Assembly (NCBI GenBank): GCA_024196135.1
Contig: JAMQCK010000177.1
Coordinates: 1 to 44,257 of the forward strand
Direction: 5' to 3'
DNA from: Pleurotus ostreatus/Saccharomyces cerevisiae fusant
Taxonomy: Eukaryota; Opisthokonta
DNA length: 44,257 nucleotides
Shown here: piece after piece, positions 1-10,944 of the stretch
How the letters are laid out: each line of letters starts with the position of its first letter
Numbering within the stretch: position 1 is the first letter of the stretch
Notes under the pieces: model-generated
Told to the model about the DNA's origin: nothing
Seen by the model: the letters and a program-made list of their open reading frames with translations, nothing else
The model's database searches: none
Program-made: the position numbers and the translations under genes

Positions 1-3000
1 GGTTGGGGCAGACGGCGTTGATGGTGGAGGTTATTTCGCGGATTCAGGAGGCGAGGAGGATGAGGGAGGTGGAGGTGAGTGGATTCGTGTGCGCGATGCG
101 AAATCCATGCTGACGGGCTGAGATGATCAGGAGTCGGAGAATCCGTTTATGGACTCGTCGAAGTTCGTGGTCGGACTCGAGACGAGGCTGAGTGTGCTCA
201 TAGAGGCCAAGGTATGTGAGTAGTCCTTGACCAAGCTGACCATACCCTAACTTTGAACTTGAACAGGAGCAGAAGGCCCTACTGCCACCTATACAGCGTG
301 TCCTGCTGTCAGTGTTGCTGCGCGAGTGTCGTTTGTACACTCGCTCGCTGAAGCCGTGAGCACACCTTGCGCTGTCCCGGAATTGCCATCTTAACATCAT
401 CTGCAGCGCATCCTGGCTCTCGAAGTGCGTATCTTGGTTCGTCAAGTACGAGACCGACGAGAGCGTACGACAGCGCACCGACGAGGAGGTCAAGGACTAC
501 GTCGAGCAAATTCGCGCGCTTTACATGGCTAGCGAGGCAGGCGCAAAGTTGGGCCACTCACGACGCAGCACAATGGTCCTGCACACACGGTCTGGTAGCA
601 TGGACACCACGATCGATGGGGCGTCGGGGTTGCTGAAGGAGAAAGAGCAACTGTTGAGGTCGGTCGCGAAGGGCTTTGCTCGTATCTTGAAGCTGCTGGT
701 CACCATGGCTGTACTACTGTCGCGAGATCATGTGGAGAAGATCGGCGCGTACCTGTGGGCGAACTACCTGGACGAAAGGGAGGCGCCTACATTGGGACCC
801 GTAAGTGTCTTGTTCTGTGGATATTGACCATATCCTGACAATTAACAGGCTTGTTTCCTCGTCATGCAATGCGCGGAAAAGGCCCCAAGGGACCTCATCG
901 CGACCATTGAAGTTGACATGCAGAGGTGAGTCTCAGTCGAGAATATATAGCCACCTCGCTGAGCGTCTGCTAGTTCGGATGAGTCGACACGCGTGTTGGC
1001 TGCTCAGCGCTTCGGCCTGCTCGTGAACTATCGCTTCCAGATCTTGTCACAGCAAGTGATCATGGATCGTGCACATCGTCCGTTCAAACTTGCTCGCGGT
1101 CCTCTGCCCTTCGTCGCAGCAGACATCGGGTCGAACAAGTTCGTCCTGGAGACGAATGCAAGCGATGTCAAGGACGCGCTGCCTGCGGAGCTAAAGAAGC
1201 GATTGGCCGAGATCGGATGGGCGCAGGATGATTCGCCGGTCGATCAGCGCTTGGAGTGGGCGCAGACGCCATTGTCCATACTACCGAGTTATCAAGCAGA
1301 CCGCTTCGACTTGACTGTAGACCGGGATGCGACACCGATGCCCTCGCCGAACAACAGTCCTGCTGCTTCGCCTCAGCGGCCGGGACAAGAGCGTCAAAGG
1401 AGCGCTTCCGATAGCAGCTCAATATCTCCCATGTTGCTTCGCCGAAACTCGAGTACCGGTGGCCCTATACAGGGCGCAAAGCGCAGACCCGTATTCGTAC
1501 CATCGCTTACGAGTGTCTTCCCGGACCTCGTTATGCTCGTGTTCGACCATAGCTTTGCTGTCGCATCTGCTGCGCGCGCTGTCGTTCTCGACCTCATGCG
1601 CAACGACCCGGCTCTGCTTCTCCGCCCTCTACTTGACTTCTTCGTCGCGGAATCTCGGGATATGCCTCGTGCGACGACGACGCTGCGTGCCCTTCTTCAC
1701 GTACACCAGCATACACCACCCTCGCTTGCCTTCCAGCTCTTCAACAATATCATCGGTTACTTGAAGCACAATACGCGACATCTGCAAACTCAGGACCCTC
1801 TCAATGACTTCGCGGCGGTACTGGGTGTAGCAGCGAAGCTGGTCACTCAGGTTAGCCGGTTGTCGATCCGCGAGATGCGAAGGGCGAAGATCGAGCCGTT
1901 CATGATCCCCTCGGGTTCGCTTTGGTTTCCGCCGTCTGCTCCCGCCGGTTACATGTTTCCGCGAGCCCCCAGTCACTACAACCCTTTCACGTACGACCCC
2001 GACTTGGTTCACATCACGACGATCCGTATTGCCCAGAATAGCCTTCTTCTATCCATGCTCAAACGGACGCCTCAGGACGTCCAACTCGTTCGGAGGACTA
2101 TGACGCGGCTCGTGCTACCGATCGACTCGACGCCAACCATAGAGCCACCACCATTGGAGATGAAGGACTTCGTGCCTCGAAAGAGAGCGAAAGGACAGCA
2201 CTTCAAGAGCGCGGACGAGGTCACGATGGCTGCCTTGTCCTCCATGCTTTCGCGCAGCTATGTCTTGCTCGTCGCGCAGATCTTCCGATGCCTTCCGCGA
2301 CATCTTAATGATCGCGAGGAATTGTCGGTGCTCATAGACGGTCTCAACCGTGTCTTGTTAGCTCATGGGGACGACATTGGTATACTGGCCCATACTCTGA
2401 TCGGTACGCTGCTGCTATCGAGCGAGCCACCGTGGAACTGATACTGCACGCAGCGTTCATGGTTGCGAGCACACGCTTCCGCCGGCTCTTTACGTCGGGA
2501 GGCGGGTACACCATGTTCATGCCTGCGCTTCTCAAGGTCTACACCGAGAATGAGGTCAATAGCGGCATCCGAAGTGCGATCGACTATGCGGCGGATCGCT
2601 TCTGGGCTCTGCACCGGGAGGTCTTCATCTTCCAGACGCTCGACGTCATGTCGCATGTCTTGATGGTCCCCAAAGTCAATGCGACGTGGATCTGCGAGAA
2701 CATCTTCCAGTTCTTCTGGACGCTGCACCAGGTCACGCCTCCGTCTCGGTCTACGGATGCGGCCGGTATCCACGACCAGAACAAGGAGCAAGAGCGCGAA
2801 GCCTTGCTAGTCTCGACTGCAGAGGAAACGCCACAAGCATTCCTTGCTGCTCTGCGCAACGACAATCAGCTGACAAAGGTCGATATACCAGAAGAATTCG
2901 AGGCGAAGAAACCCCACATCGAGAACTTCATCCGCTTGTTTTTGACCGTCATCGCCCATGACCCTACGATCAGGAGAGCCGAGCAGTTTCTTCGCGCGTT

Positions 3001-4936
3001 CCGGCATATGGCGTCTAGTCTGTATGCGCGATCGCATCCAGGAGCTGGCGCTGTATTGCGAGATGGGATCGACGCGCTTAGCATGGTGCTGCTGAAGCTC
3101 ACAAGCAAGGCAAAGGCCACGGAAGCTGCGCAGCCCTCGACAACGACAACGCGTACTGGCGATGATTCGGACAGCGTTGCATCTGCCGACGCACTTCTCG
3201 ACTCGGCGCCGGTGCTAGACAACACGAAAGGCACCAGCGATGTCCTGTCCATGCGCCTCGACTACCTTCATCTCGTTGTCGCATACGCAGAGGCTGGCGG
3301 CGATCTGCCTTCGAGCACGATGCAGCATGTTGTCGACGTCTTCCGTATCGTGATTCAGGATACCTCGGGTGACGTGCGCGATGCCGCCGCGAGAATCTTC
3401 TGTAGCTACACGAAGGCCATGCTCTGGCGAGACCAGCAACGGACGGTAAAGGAGGTCATCGCATTCCTCAAGGTCAACACCCCGATCATCAGTGCCTTCG
3501 CTGGTACCTTGGACTTCTCTGGTGTCTTCGACACTTTAGCTCACCTTGCATCTAATCCGCTCTACGCTAGCGACAAGCATTTCGCCCATCTGGTCACGAA
3601 TCAAGTGTGCGCGGCTGGTCTGGCTGCGTGCGAGCAGGCTGCATCGCAGAACCTCCTGGTCACCTTGACCTTCCGGACATCACTCATCAATCTCATATCC
3701 AAGGTCGTGCATATGCAACATGCGGATGTGCTGTGGGAGATCGAGCGGTGTACGCCCAGTCATGACTTCCTTGCCCATATCGTTCTGCCGCTCGTGATGA
3801 CTCTGCCAACCGGTCAAGGGCATCTGGGAGAAGCCCACATAGGCCATGCGGGCAGCAGCGCGATCCCGAGTGCTTGGATGCGGCTGTTGGCGTACGCGAT
3901 GACTGCTAAGCAGGTGACATCTGGGAGGTCAAAGGTCGAGCAGAAGCGGCGCTCCCAGTCGTCTTCAACCCCACACGTACCGACGTTCGTCTTCATACTG
4001 CAAGTCATCAAAGTCATTGTCGTTCGTGCGGAGGCCATTCTGTCGAGCTCGCTTCCTGGCGTTTGGAATCGAGTGGCAGCTTTCCTGATGTCGACGCTCG
4101 ACGATGGTGATGCAGCCTTCGCCACGTCGTACCTGCGCTCGCCCACGCACTCACCCTTGCACTCCCCGCGCGCCAGTCTCGAGGTCTACAACCCCATGCT
4201 GCAGTCAAACAATCCCTTCATGCAAGTTCCCGAACGCCCGCGTACCTTCAAGAGCCCTCGCGCCGTAGACTACGCCCTCTGGTCCTTCCTCGAGCTGCTC
4301 GCCGTCTATCGCTCTCCGCTCCTCCTCCAAATGCGCATCTTCATGCAAGAAAAGGTGCTCGCCGTCAATCATGATCTTCGTCAGCAACACGGCCCAGGCG
4401 GCGCGCGAGGCTCCCGACGCGTCTCCTCTACCGCGTTCTCGAAGCCCCGCCGCCGCCTCTCGGGGATGCCTTCGCCGGAAAACTCGCCAAAGATCGGCGC
4501 GTACTCGTATCGTGGCTCGCGCGCGGGCCCGGGTTTCATGGAGGACCGACAGGCGGGCTTTCACGGGTTGAACGACGGCGGCGGGGGCAACCCGCGCATC
4601 GTGCACTTGGGACCCGTGTCGCGACCGCCGTCTCCGTTCGCGCGGCCAGCCTCACCAAGCGCAGAGGCGTCGCGAGTGACGCGCATCGGGTCGATGGTCC
4701 TGGTGCGTGCGACGTATGAGCGCATCCGCGTCATGCAGAGCGTGCTGGGGTACGATGAGGTGTTGCCCATGCCCGGGGACGGGGAGGAGGCGCCGGAAGT
4801 GCAGTTGACGACGTGGACAAGGGGACAGGCGCTGGAGGCGATCGCGAAGGAGACGCGGCTGTTGATTGAGGAGTTTGATGAGACGTTCGGGGACGAGACG
4901 GTGCTGGTGGACGGGGATGTGTCGATGGGCGCGTAG
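1..4936 (+). CDS. UNC80-like cation-channel scaffold protein (3' part, 5' end outside window)
   Basis: Seven exons read through in one frame: <1-74, 131-211, 267-355, 407-800, 849-925, 974-2403 and 2454-4936, all GT..AG, giving 1541 codons with the N-terminal part missing. The protein is a very large, mostly helical HEAT-like solenoid with Ser/Pro-rich inserts (around 1330-1480 and 4390-4680 nt). Segments such as LMVLVFDHSFAVASAARAVV and the block around nt 3480-3830 look to me like fungal relatives of UNC80, the scaffold of NALCN/Cch1-type cation channels at the plasma membrane. There is no transmembrane segment or catalytic motif. The UNC80 name rests on recalled family resemblance only. 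Another large fungal solenoid (Furry/PAG1 type) is the main alternative. The internal ATG-like ORF starts are not real starts, because conserved sequence continues upstream to the window edge. Confidence 0.6.
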
Positions 4937-5455
4937 TGGTGTGTTCCGGGTGGGGTGGATGGACATTATTGTATTGTCAGGGATATTTCTTCTACACGGA
5001 CCATTGGATATGCCAGACTAGATTACTGCTACTTTCCAGGTCGGTCATCATGGAAATTGCAGGTTCAAGATCGTTTATGGAGCGGGGTGAGAAGGCTAGA
5101 CTAGACCGATTGTGGTCCATACCATCGGAGGCCAAGCGGATCTTGTTGACAGCGCCCTCTCCCTGCTCAGATGTATTTCGGATCCTAGGCTAGATTGGGG
5201 ACCTCCCCTGCAGCTTCCCCCCACGCAAGATCGACCATTATTACTTCCCAAGACTGATTAACCACATGGGGTATGCTACCGCCTATCCACCCTACCAAGT
5301 CCCGAGGGTATATAAAGCGATTGAGTGGCGCGAGGCCCAAGATGCACAACCCATCCAAAAAGCACAAAACCATAACGACATTCATCGAGCACACCTTCCC
5401 TTTTCACAGACCCTTCCACACGCATTCACACAACAAACAACGAGGTCACCACCAC
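4937..5455. other. intergenic, convergent 3' ends
   Basis: This 519-bp stretch lies between the stop of the UNC80-like gene and the stop of the GH16 gene on the other strand, so both 3' UTRs should end here. It also holds a good TATA sequence at 5309-5316 and C-rich GGGG/CCCC motifs near 5195-5225 that are not expected between convergent genes. No convincing protein gene was found. Confidence 0.6.
5309..5316 (+). promoter_or_regulatory. TATA-like box facing the GH16 gene's antisense strand
   Basis: TATATAAA followed by a purine-rich stretch and an ATG about 25 bp further on (5341). Read rightwards it would drive a transcript antisense to the last exon of the GH16 gene. Nothing downstream on the plus strand looks like a conserved protein, so it is either chance or the promoter of a non-coding RNA. 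Confidence 0.3.
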
Positions 5456-7208
5456 CTAAATCATCATCGCGACCACCGCCCCGCCCATCGCGACCAGCCC
5501 GAGCGTCAGATCCATCGACGTCCCCACCATCATCGTCCGCCCCGCGCCGTTGAGCAGCGTCGAGTGGTTGCTCATCGCGATGCTCGGCGTGCTCGCGTTC
5601 GACTCGTAAATGTACGACGTGTCGTTCGCGGAGGGCGTCTCCGGGTCGGCGCACTTGACGGAGACGGACTTGACAAGCGCGTAGAAGTGGCCGGCGGAGG
5701 TGTAGTCGGGGTCGTCCCAGTTGATTTTGCCTGGGGTGAGGGGTCAGTAAGCATGTACTTAAGTGGGGTTGAAGAGTTCAAGCCGAAAGAAGGGAGGTCA
5801 CTACGCACCTCCCGCCCACTGCACGGTGCCCTCCGGCATGGAGTCGATGCCCGCGGGCCAGAGGCTGAGCTGGATGCGTGAGGGCGTGTTCGGGAATTGG
5901 CTCCCGCCGTTGCCGTCGACGAAGTCGGAGGCCTTGACCGTGCGCACTTCGTTGCCGTCGATGGAGAAGGTGATGTGGTCGGGCTGCCAGTCGATCTGCA
6001 AGTAGGAAGCGGCGTATCAGTGGGAGGTATCCAAAGCGTGGGTGGACGCAGAAGAAAGAGTAGAAACGTACCGTGTACGCATGGTAGTTCTCAAAGGTGT
6101 CCGAGAGGTCCTTTTGGGTTGCGCCGTGGGTGGAGTCGGCTGAGAACTAGTCAGTGTTCATCCGCGATACGCACACTGCCAGAGGCACGTACGAATGACG
6201 CCCTGCCAGAAGAAGTTGGACTGCGCCTCCGTCGTTGCGCCACCGGGGAATTCCCAGTCGATCTCGTCCTTAATGTCGCTCATCGTGATGAACGCGGTCA
6301 CGACACCGCCCCATTTGCCGGTTTTCACTAGGGACAATGTCAGCATTCTCTTCACAGACGAAAATGACGAGATTGGTGTGATGCTAAGAGTGTACGAGGA
6401 GACGGAGCCTACTCACAGTTTGCAGTGACGGTCCCGTAGTGCATGTACCGCGTGGACGAGATGCGCGTCCCGCCGTTGTCTTCGGTGAGGATCATGGCAA
6501 GCTCGCCGCCGGTCTGGTTCGTGTTGAAGATGGACCCCTTGTCGACGACCCAGTCTGAGAGGGGAGGTGACGCGTGAGTTGGGGCTTGAGTACGCGAGGG
6601 TTGCGTCTGGAGACTTACCGTACTCGGTCGCATTGCCGTCGAACTGCGTAGAGTTGGAGAGGATGCGGTCGTTGTTCGGGAAGCTGTACTGTTTGCGGGG
6701 TGACGAGGGATTGTGGAGGATACACGGGGCGGAGAAGAGTGGGCGGGAGGGTGGACGAAGATTGACGTGAGCGAGGCGAGAGCAAGGATCAGCGTGAATA
6801 CGCGATCGGAGGTGGACGACCACGAACCTCCGCATCCTGGCACAAGGGCATGGGCTTGCACGAGCCGAGCGTGTTCGACGCGAAGGGGTTGCAGCCGCCG
6901 AGGCAAAACTAAGGGCGAGGTCAGCATTGCACTCCAGTCTCGGAAAACCAACCACGGACGTGACCGTCCCCGCAGAAGCCGTATTCGCCTGCGCGCCTTG
7001 GTTCAGCTTCTTCCTCTCCTTTGTATTGAAGGGCTATGTTACTCACTGCAGCACGGCGCGGATGCCGGACAGGGCGAGGTTGCGTTGCTAGAAGGTCCGG
7101 TTTAGCTTCGCCGCACGCCCTGGGCCATCAATCGACGCACCAAGCCGTTGCCTGCACCTGCGCGACGCGCTGCGCGACGAGCGCGACAAAGAGAGCAGTG
7201 TAAAGCAT
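5456..7208 (-). CDS. CRH-type GH16 cell-wall transglycosidase, CBM18-like domain, GPI-anchored
   Basis: Ten exons (7141-7208, 7047-7087, 6960-6988, 6828-6908, 6619-6688, 6417-6554, 6193-6327, 6072-6139, 5809-5995, 5456-5730) give 363 aa. In order: a signal peptide (about 1-20); a Cys-rich hevein/CBM18-like module (about 23-55) with PCCSEYGFCG and a CLGGC turn; the GH16 domain with the DEIDWE catalytic motif, where E164 is the expected nucleophile and E168 the acid/base; conserved INWDDPDY near the end of the domain; a Ser/Thr/Asn-rich stalk; and a hydrophobic C-terminus (GLVAMGGAVVAMMI) typical of a GPI signal. This is the Crh1/Crh2/Utr2 architecture, enzymes that join chitin to beta-glucan in the cell wall. 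The third intron (6909-6959) uses a weak donor, GTCCGT, needed to keep the conserved FCLGGCNP motif. All other donors are ordinary. Confidence 0.93.
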
Positions 7209-8175
7209 CGAAGCGAAGGTGGTTGGAAAGAGGGTAAGAGTTAAAGGATCGCGGAGGAGAGGTAAAGAATTCAGGCGTCCAGGAACTTGGCAAAGCACCG
7301 TTCAGGACAGAAGGCTAAACGTCGGTCAGGACAAGTAGCCAAGTATCGCTAGGGACACAGAGCCAAGTATCACAGTGCCAAAATTATATCGCTCGGGGGG
7401 GAGAACCAAGGACCAAGAGGCCAAGGAGGGACAGTTTGGCGACTGTGAACGGGGAGAAGACGGCCGCGGAAACCAAGAGCGTAACGGCCATGCGCCGCGC
7501 CCTCCAGTGATCAGCCCATCACCGGCGCTTGTCGCCTCCTCGGACACGTGCGAGGGCAAGTATAGCGGGCTCTCCCTATCTATAGCGTCCTCTTCCTGAG
7601 AGCCAGTGTTAGGTTTTCCGCAAGGAGGAAAGGTTTATTGGCACAGAGCCGAGAACATGCAGTGTACGGATAGAAAGTGTTCATGTATGCGTGATGATTA
7701 TACTATGAGGCCCATCCATTCCACCCAAAAACCCCTGATGATGTACTGCAGGACGATGAGCTCGACGGCAGGTGGAGGACAGGAAAGGCGGGACTCACCG
7801 AAACGATGCAAGTGATGCAATAATGCTGAGCGATACGGACAATGCTGAAGTGCTTAAGGGATACAAAAAGCGTGATGATGAAGGCGAAGCCAAGATTAAG
7901 GACCCAAAGGTAAAGTAGAGAGCGACAGCAGTCATAGCGATGTGCGTGAATGAAAGCGTAAAAGCGAAGTCCCGGACGAGAGAGCGAGAGCATAGCGATG
8001 TGCGAAGTGCATGGGACGAAAGCGATGTTGGAGAGCGTGCACGAGAGCGAAGGGCGAGAGCGAAGACGAGAAGGAGCGACATGGAGACGACGACGAAGGT
8101 AGATGAGGCGACAGTGGTCTCAACCTTCCGATCGAAGTTGGACGCGAGACAGTCGAAGAACCAGCAGAAGGCTGC
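7209..8175. other. intergenic, upstream of the GH16 gene
   Basis: About 970 bp between the GH16 start and the 3' end of the RRM gene, both on the minus strand, so it should hold the GH16 promoter and the RRM gene's 3' UTR. The right half (about 7850-8170) is purine-rich on the plus strand. It has diverged short repeats (GCGAGAGCGAAG-like units, and CATAGCGATGTGCG at about 7934 and 7993) that create long meaningless ORFs. No gene is supported. Confidence 0.6.
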
Positions 8176-10673
8176 TTAGAACCCAGCATACCCCGCCGGC
8201 ATCGGCGCCGTGAACGCAGGATACACGAACTGACCGCTCTGCGTAGGAAGCACCGGCATGCGTCTGAGATATCGTCAGCACGTCATCGACTTTCACATAT
8301 CTACCAACGCGACTAAAGCGCAGACATGACGAAAAAAACTCACCTGAAATAATCATATCCCATCCCTCCATCCTGCTGAGCTACCAGGTCGTGCGGGGAG
8401 ACCAAGTAGTGTGGCGCGTTGTAGAAGAGCCCGGAGGGCGCGGTAGAAGGGGGACCGTGCCCCCCGTGCATGCAAGGCGAGGAGCCGTTCGCGCAGGATG
8501 AGTGAGATCCCGGGGTCGGCGTGTGCGATCCCATAGCCGACGAGTGCGAGCCCAGCGCGGGCGATCCTCCGCCCAAACAGGGCGAGGCGGAAGAGCTGCC
8601 TCCCGCGCACGACGCTCCGCCGCCCATGCATGGCGACGCCGAGGTACAGGGTGACGGCGGGCCCACAAACGACGGCGACATCGCGTTCGCGTACATCGCC
8701 GACGGATGCACGTAGGCGAACGGCATATGCGGCGAAGAAAGCAAGTTGGGCGACGAGGACAGCAAGTTGGGGGCCGAAGTGAGGTACGGCGAAGACGAGA
8801 TATGCGGGGACGATGTGAGGTAAGGCGAAGACGGCACCCGTGGCGACGAGGGGTAGCTTTTCGGGAACTTCCGCCCTCCGTCGAAGCGCCCAGCTCCCGT
8901 GTGGCCTTCGAGCCTTCCACCATATCCCTCGAGCCTTCCACCATATCCCTCGAGCCTGCCTCCGTATCCCTCCATCCGCGTCGAGTACCCATCGTAGCGC
9001 GGCGAGAATGCGTCGTGCATCTCTCCCCCGACCGGCGCAATCGGGCGCAAGTACTGCACCTCAAGCGAGAACTGCGCGTAGGATTGTCCCTTCAGCATCC
9101 TGTAGGCATCCTCGGCTTCCGCGGGGTGCTGGTATTCGACAAGGACGGTGGTCGTGGATTCCTGCGGAGCGTTGTTCTCATTAGCGTTCGCTGGGTCGAC
9201 ATTCTCCTTTTCATCGGTGCCCAGATTCGAGAGGGCAGACGCTTGTAGGTTCGATTCGTTGAGGTTAGACGCCGGGTTCGAGCTGAGGACCGCAGTCGAA
9301 GTCGCGAGCGCAGAGCCCGCCTTTATGACTTGCAGGTTCTTGATGGTACCGAACGGACAAAGGAGAGGTCGCAGATCCGCCGCCTGAGAGAAGAGAACGC
9401 TGGGCAGGTTCGTGACGAGGATAGTCGTGGTCGAAGTCAAGCTGGGCTCGAAGGCAGAGAGATCGGAGGCGTCTTGAGCGGGAGAGCGACCAGATAGAGT
9501 AGCCACCGGAGACGCAGCGAGAGGCACGGACGGAGAGACGATACAGTTCATCGAGCGAGAGCGAGAGTCGCCAAGGGGCTTGAGGGTGGAGTCCATCGAC
9601 TTGAATGGTTCGACAGGCTGGAGGTCAGCGTCTGGAGCAGCGTTCTCGGTCTCGCCTATCGAAGGGCCGCGCGAGTCCGGGTTGTCAGCCATGAACATCG
9701 CGCGGTCGCCGCCGTCAAGGAAGCCTATAGCCAGGGTTAGTGATTAGAGAAGTTGACCTGCATTCATGCGTGCCTTGGGAGCGCTGGACGACAGCCCACG
9801 AAATATCGAGGGTGTGACCTCTGAAAGAGGCGTGATAAGCGTCGATAATCAAAAGGCCATCGACACGCACTTGATTTGCGTACGCGACAAATTCGCCATG
9901 GCGTTCTTGGCCTCTTCGTGTGTAGACATGACCACGAAGCCCCTGCGCCGAGACGCGTTGTCGACTGTGGCGAGGATCACGCAGTGCGCTACTGTCCCGT
10001 ACTTGGAGAATATGGCGGTAAATTCGGACCTGCAGGAAGATCGGTCAGTCCTCTAAGTAAGAAGGTTGGTCAGGCCGTACGTACTTCGTGAGGGCAAAGG
10101 GAAGACCCAAGACATAGAGGTTGCGGCGCATATCTGGGTACTTTGACTGCATCAATGGTCCATCGGTAGAAGGGCCCCGGGTGACGATTCTGTACACATG
10201 AATATCAGCATATATGCAGTACATATACGAACGCACACACGTACAGCGCTGTGCCAGAGACAGTGTAGCCGTTCATGCATAGGGCTTTCCTGGAGAAGTA
10301 TGAGTACCAAGTGAAAGCGGGTATATGCACACGCACTTGGCGGCGTCCCGATCTTGAAAGGAAAGTTGCATGATGGTGTTACCGGAGGCATCCTTCTGCT
10401 CCTCTGCGGTCCGTACGGTTCCTGAGGAAGATCTCTTCAGTACGCTTTCCACGCGAGTGGGGCAAACTCACCGATTAGAGCGCTGAAAAGAGCCAGGATC
10501 TCCTGCCTGTCGACTGGAGGAGCAGGATACGCCCATCCTCAGTAGGAGTACGCATCGCTGCGCATCATCACCTCACCATCTTTCGGTATGTTCTCGACCT
10601 TGACGAAATGGGACTCGGAATTGAACTTGAAGACTGAGCGAGGCGGTGGGACCTTGGAAATGTCGTGAATCAT
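8176..10673 (-). CDS. RNA-binding protein with three RRM domains
   Basis: Nine exons (10577-10673, 10472-10513, 10337-10421, 10245-10289, 10085-10189, 9871-10029, 9774-9820, 8344-9724, 8176-8263) give exactly 682 aa. RRM1 covers about residues 20-95 (VKVENIP as RNP2-like start, MQLSFQDRDAAKKAL). RRM2 covers about 103-190 (NLYVLGLPF as RNP2, RRRGFVVM as RNP1). RRM3 begins at TTTILVTNLP and is interrupted by a roughly 50-residue Ser/Asn-rich insert before TVLVEYQHPAEAEDAY. The C-terminal third is disordered: tandem RLEGYGG repeats, then Ser/Pro/Gly-rich sequence. The intron at 9725-9773 needs a GC donor. The layout resembles fungal meiosis/translation regulators of the Rim4/Mei2 kind, but I cannot assign an orthologue. 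It is divergent from EXO1 with 271 bp between the start codons. Confidence 0.88.
8915..8981 (-). repeat. 21-bp coding tandem repeat (RLEGYGG)
   Basis: Three near-identical 21-bp copies, plus diverged flanking units, encode RLEGYGG in the C-terminal tail of the RRM protein. Copies one and two are almost identical in DNA, so the expansion looks recent. Gly/Arg/aromatic repeats like this are common in proteins that form RNP condensates; that role is inference. Confidence 0.8.
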
Positions 10674-10832
10674 GCTGATGGGTTTATTGTGTTGTTCTCA
10701 TGAAACCAAGAAGCGAGCGAAGCAGATGAGCGAGCAGCAACCGGAAGCAAGCAAGAATGAAGAGGTCCGGGACAAGGAGCGTTCGGCGGATGCCGAACGG
10801 GAGATGCAGAAAACAAGACGCGGGAACAAATA

Positions 10833-10853
10833 ACGCGTGACGCGGTCACGCGT
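10833..10853. promoter_or_regulatory. palindromic pair of MluI boxes (ACGCGT) upstream of EXO1
   Basis: Two ACGCGT sites (10833-10838 and 10848-10853) form a perfect inverted repeat: arms ACGCGTGAC and GTCACGCGT around a 3-bp GCG spacer. They lie 92 bp before the EXO1 ATG and 160 bp before the ATG of the divergent RRM gene. ACGCGT is the binding core of the fungal G1/S factor MBF, which controls DNA replication and repair genes. Single ACGCGT sites occur by chance throughout this GC-rich window, but this paired palindrome is the only one I noticed. Confidence 0.6.
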
Positions 10854-10944
10854 CCCCCCGTCGCGACGCTCGGAATTCGTACATTAACTCCTGCCACCCG
10901 AGAGACGCTCTTTTGAGTTTCATCGCTCGCTGAAAGGCGCCTCG

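Noticed and set aside
5273..5881. 202-codon plus-strand ORF, His/Arg-rich
   Set aside because: It is the antisense shadow of the last GH16 exons, whose frame, splice sites and GPI signal are well supported. Composition is what reverse-complemented Ala/Gly/Val codons give.
7703..8189. Overlapping minus-strand ORFs rich in Ser, Leu and Phe
   Set aside because: They arise from purine-rich diverged repeats read in several frames, with no splice support or known motif.
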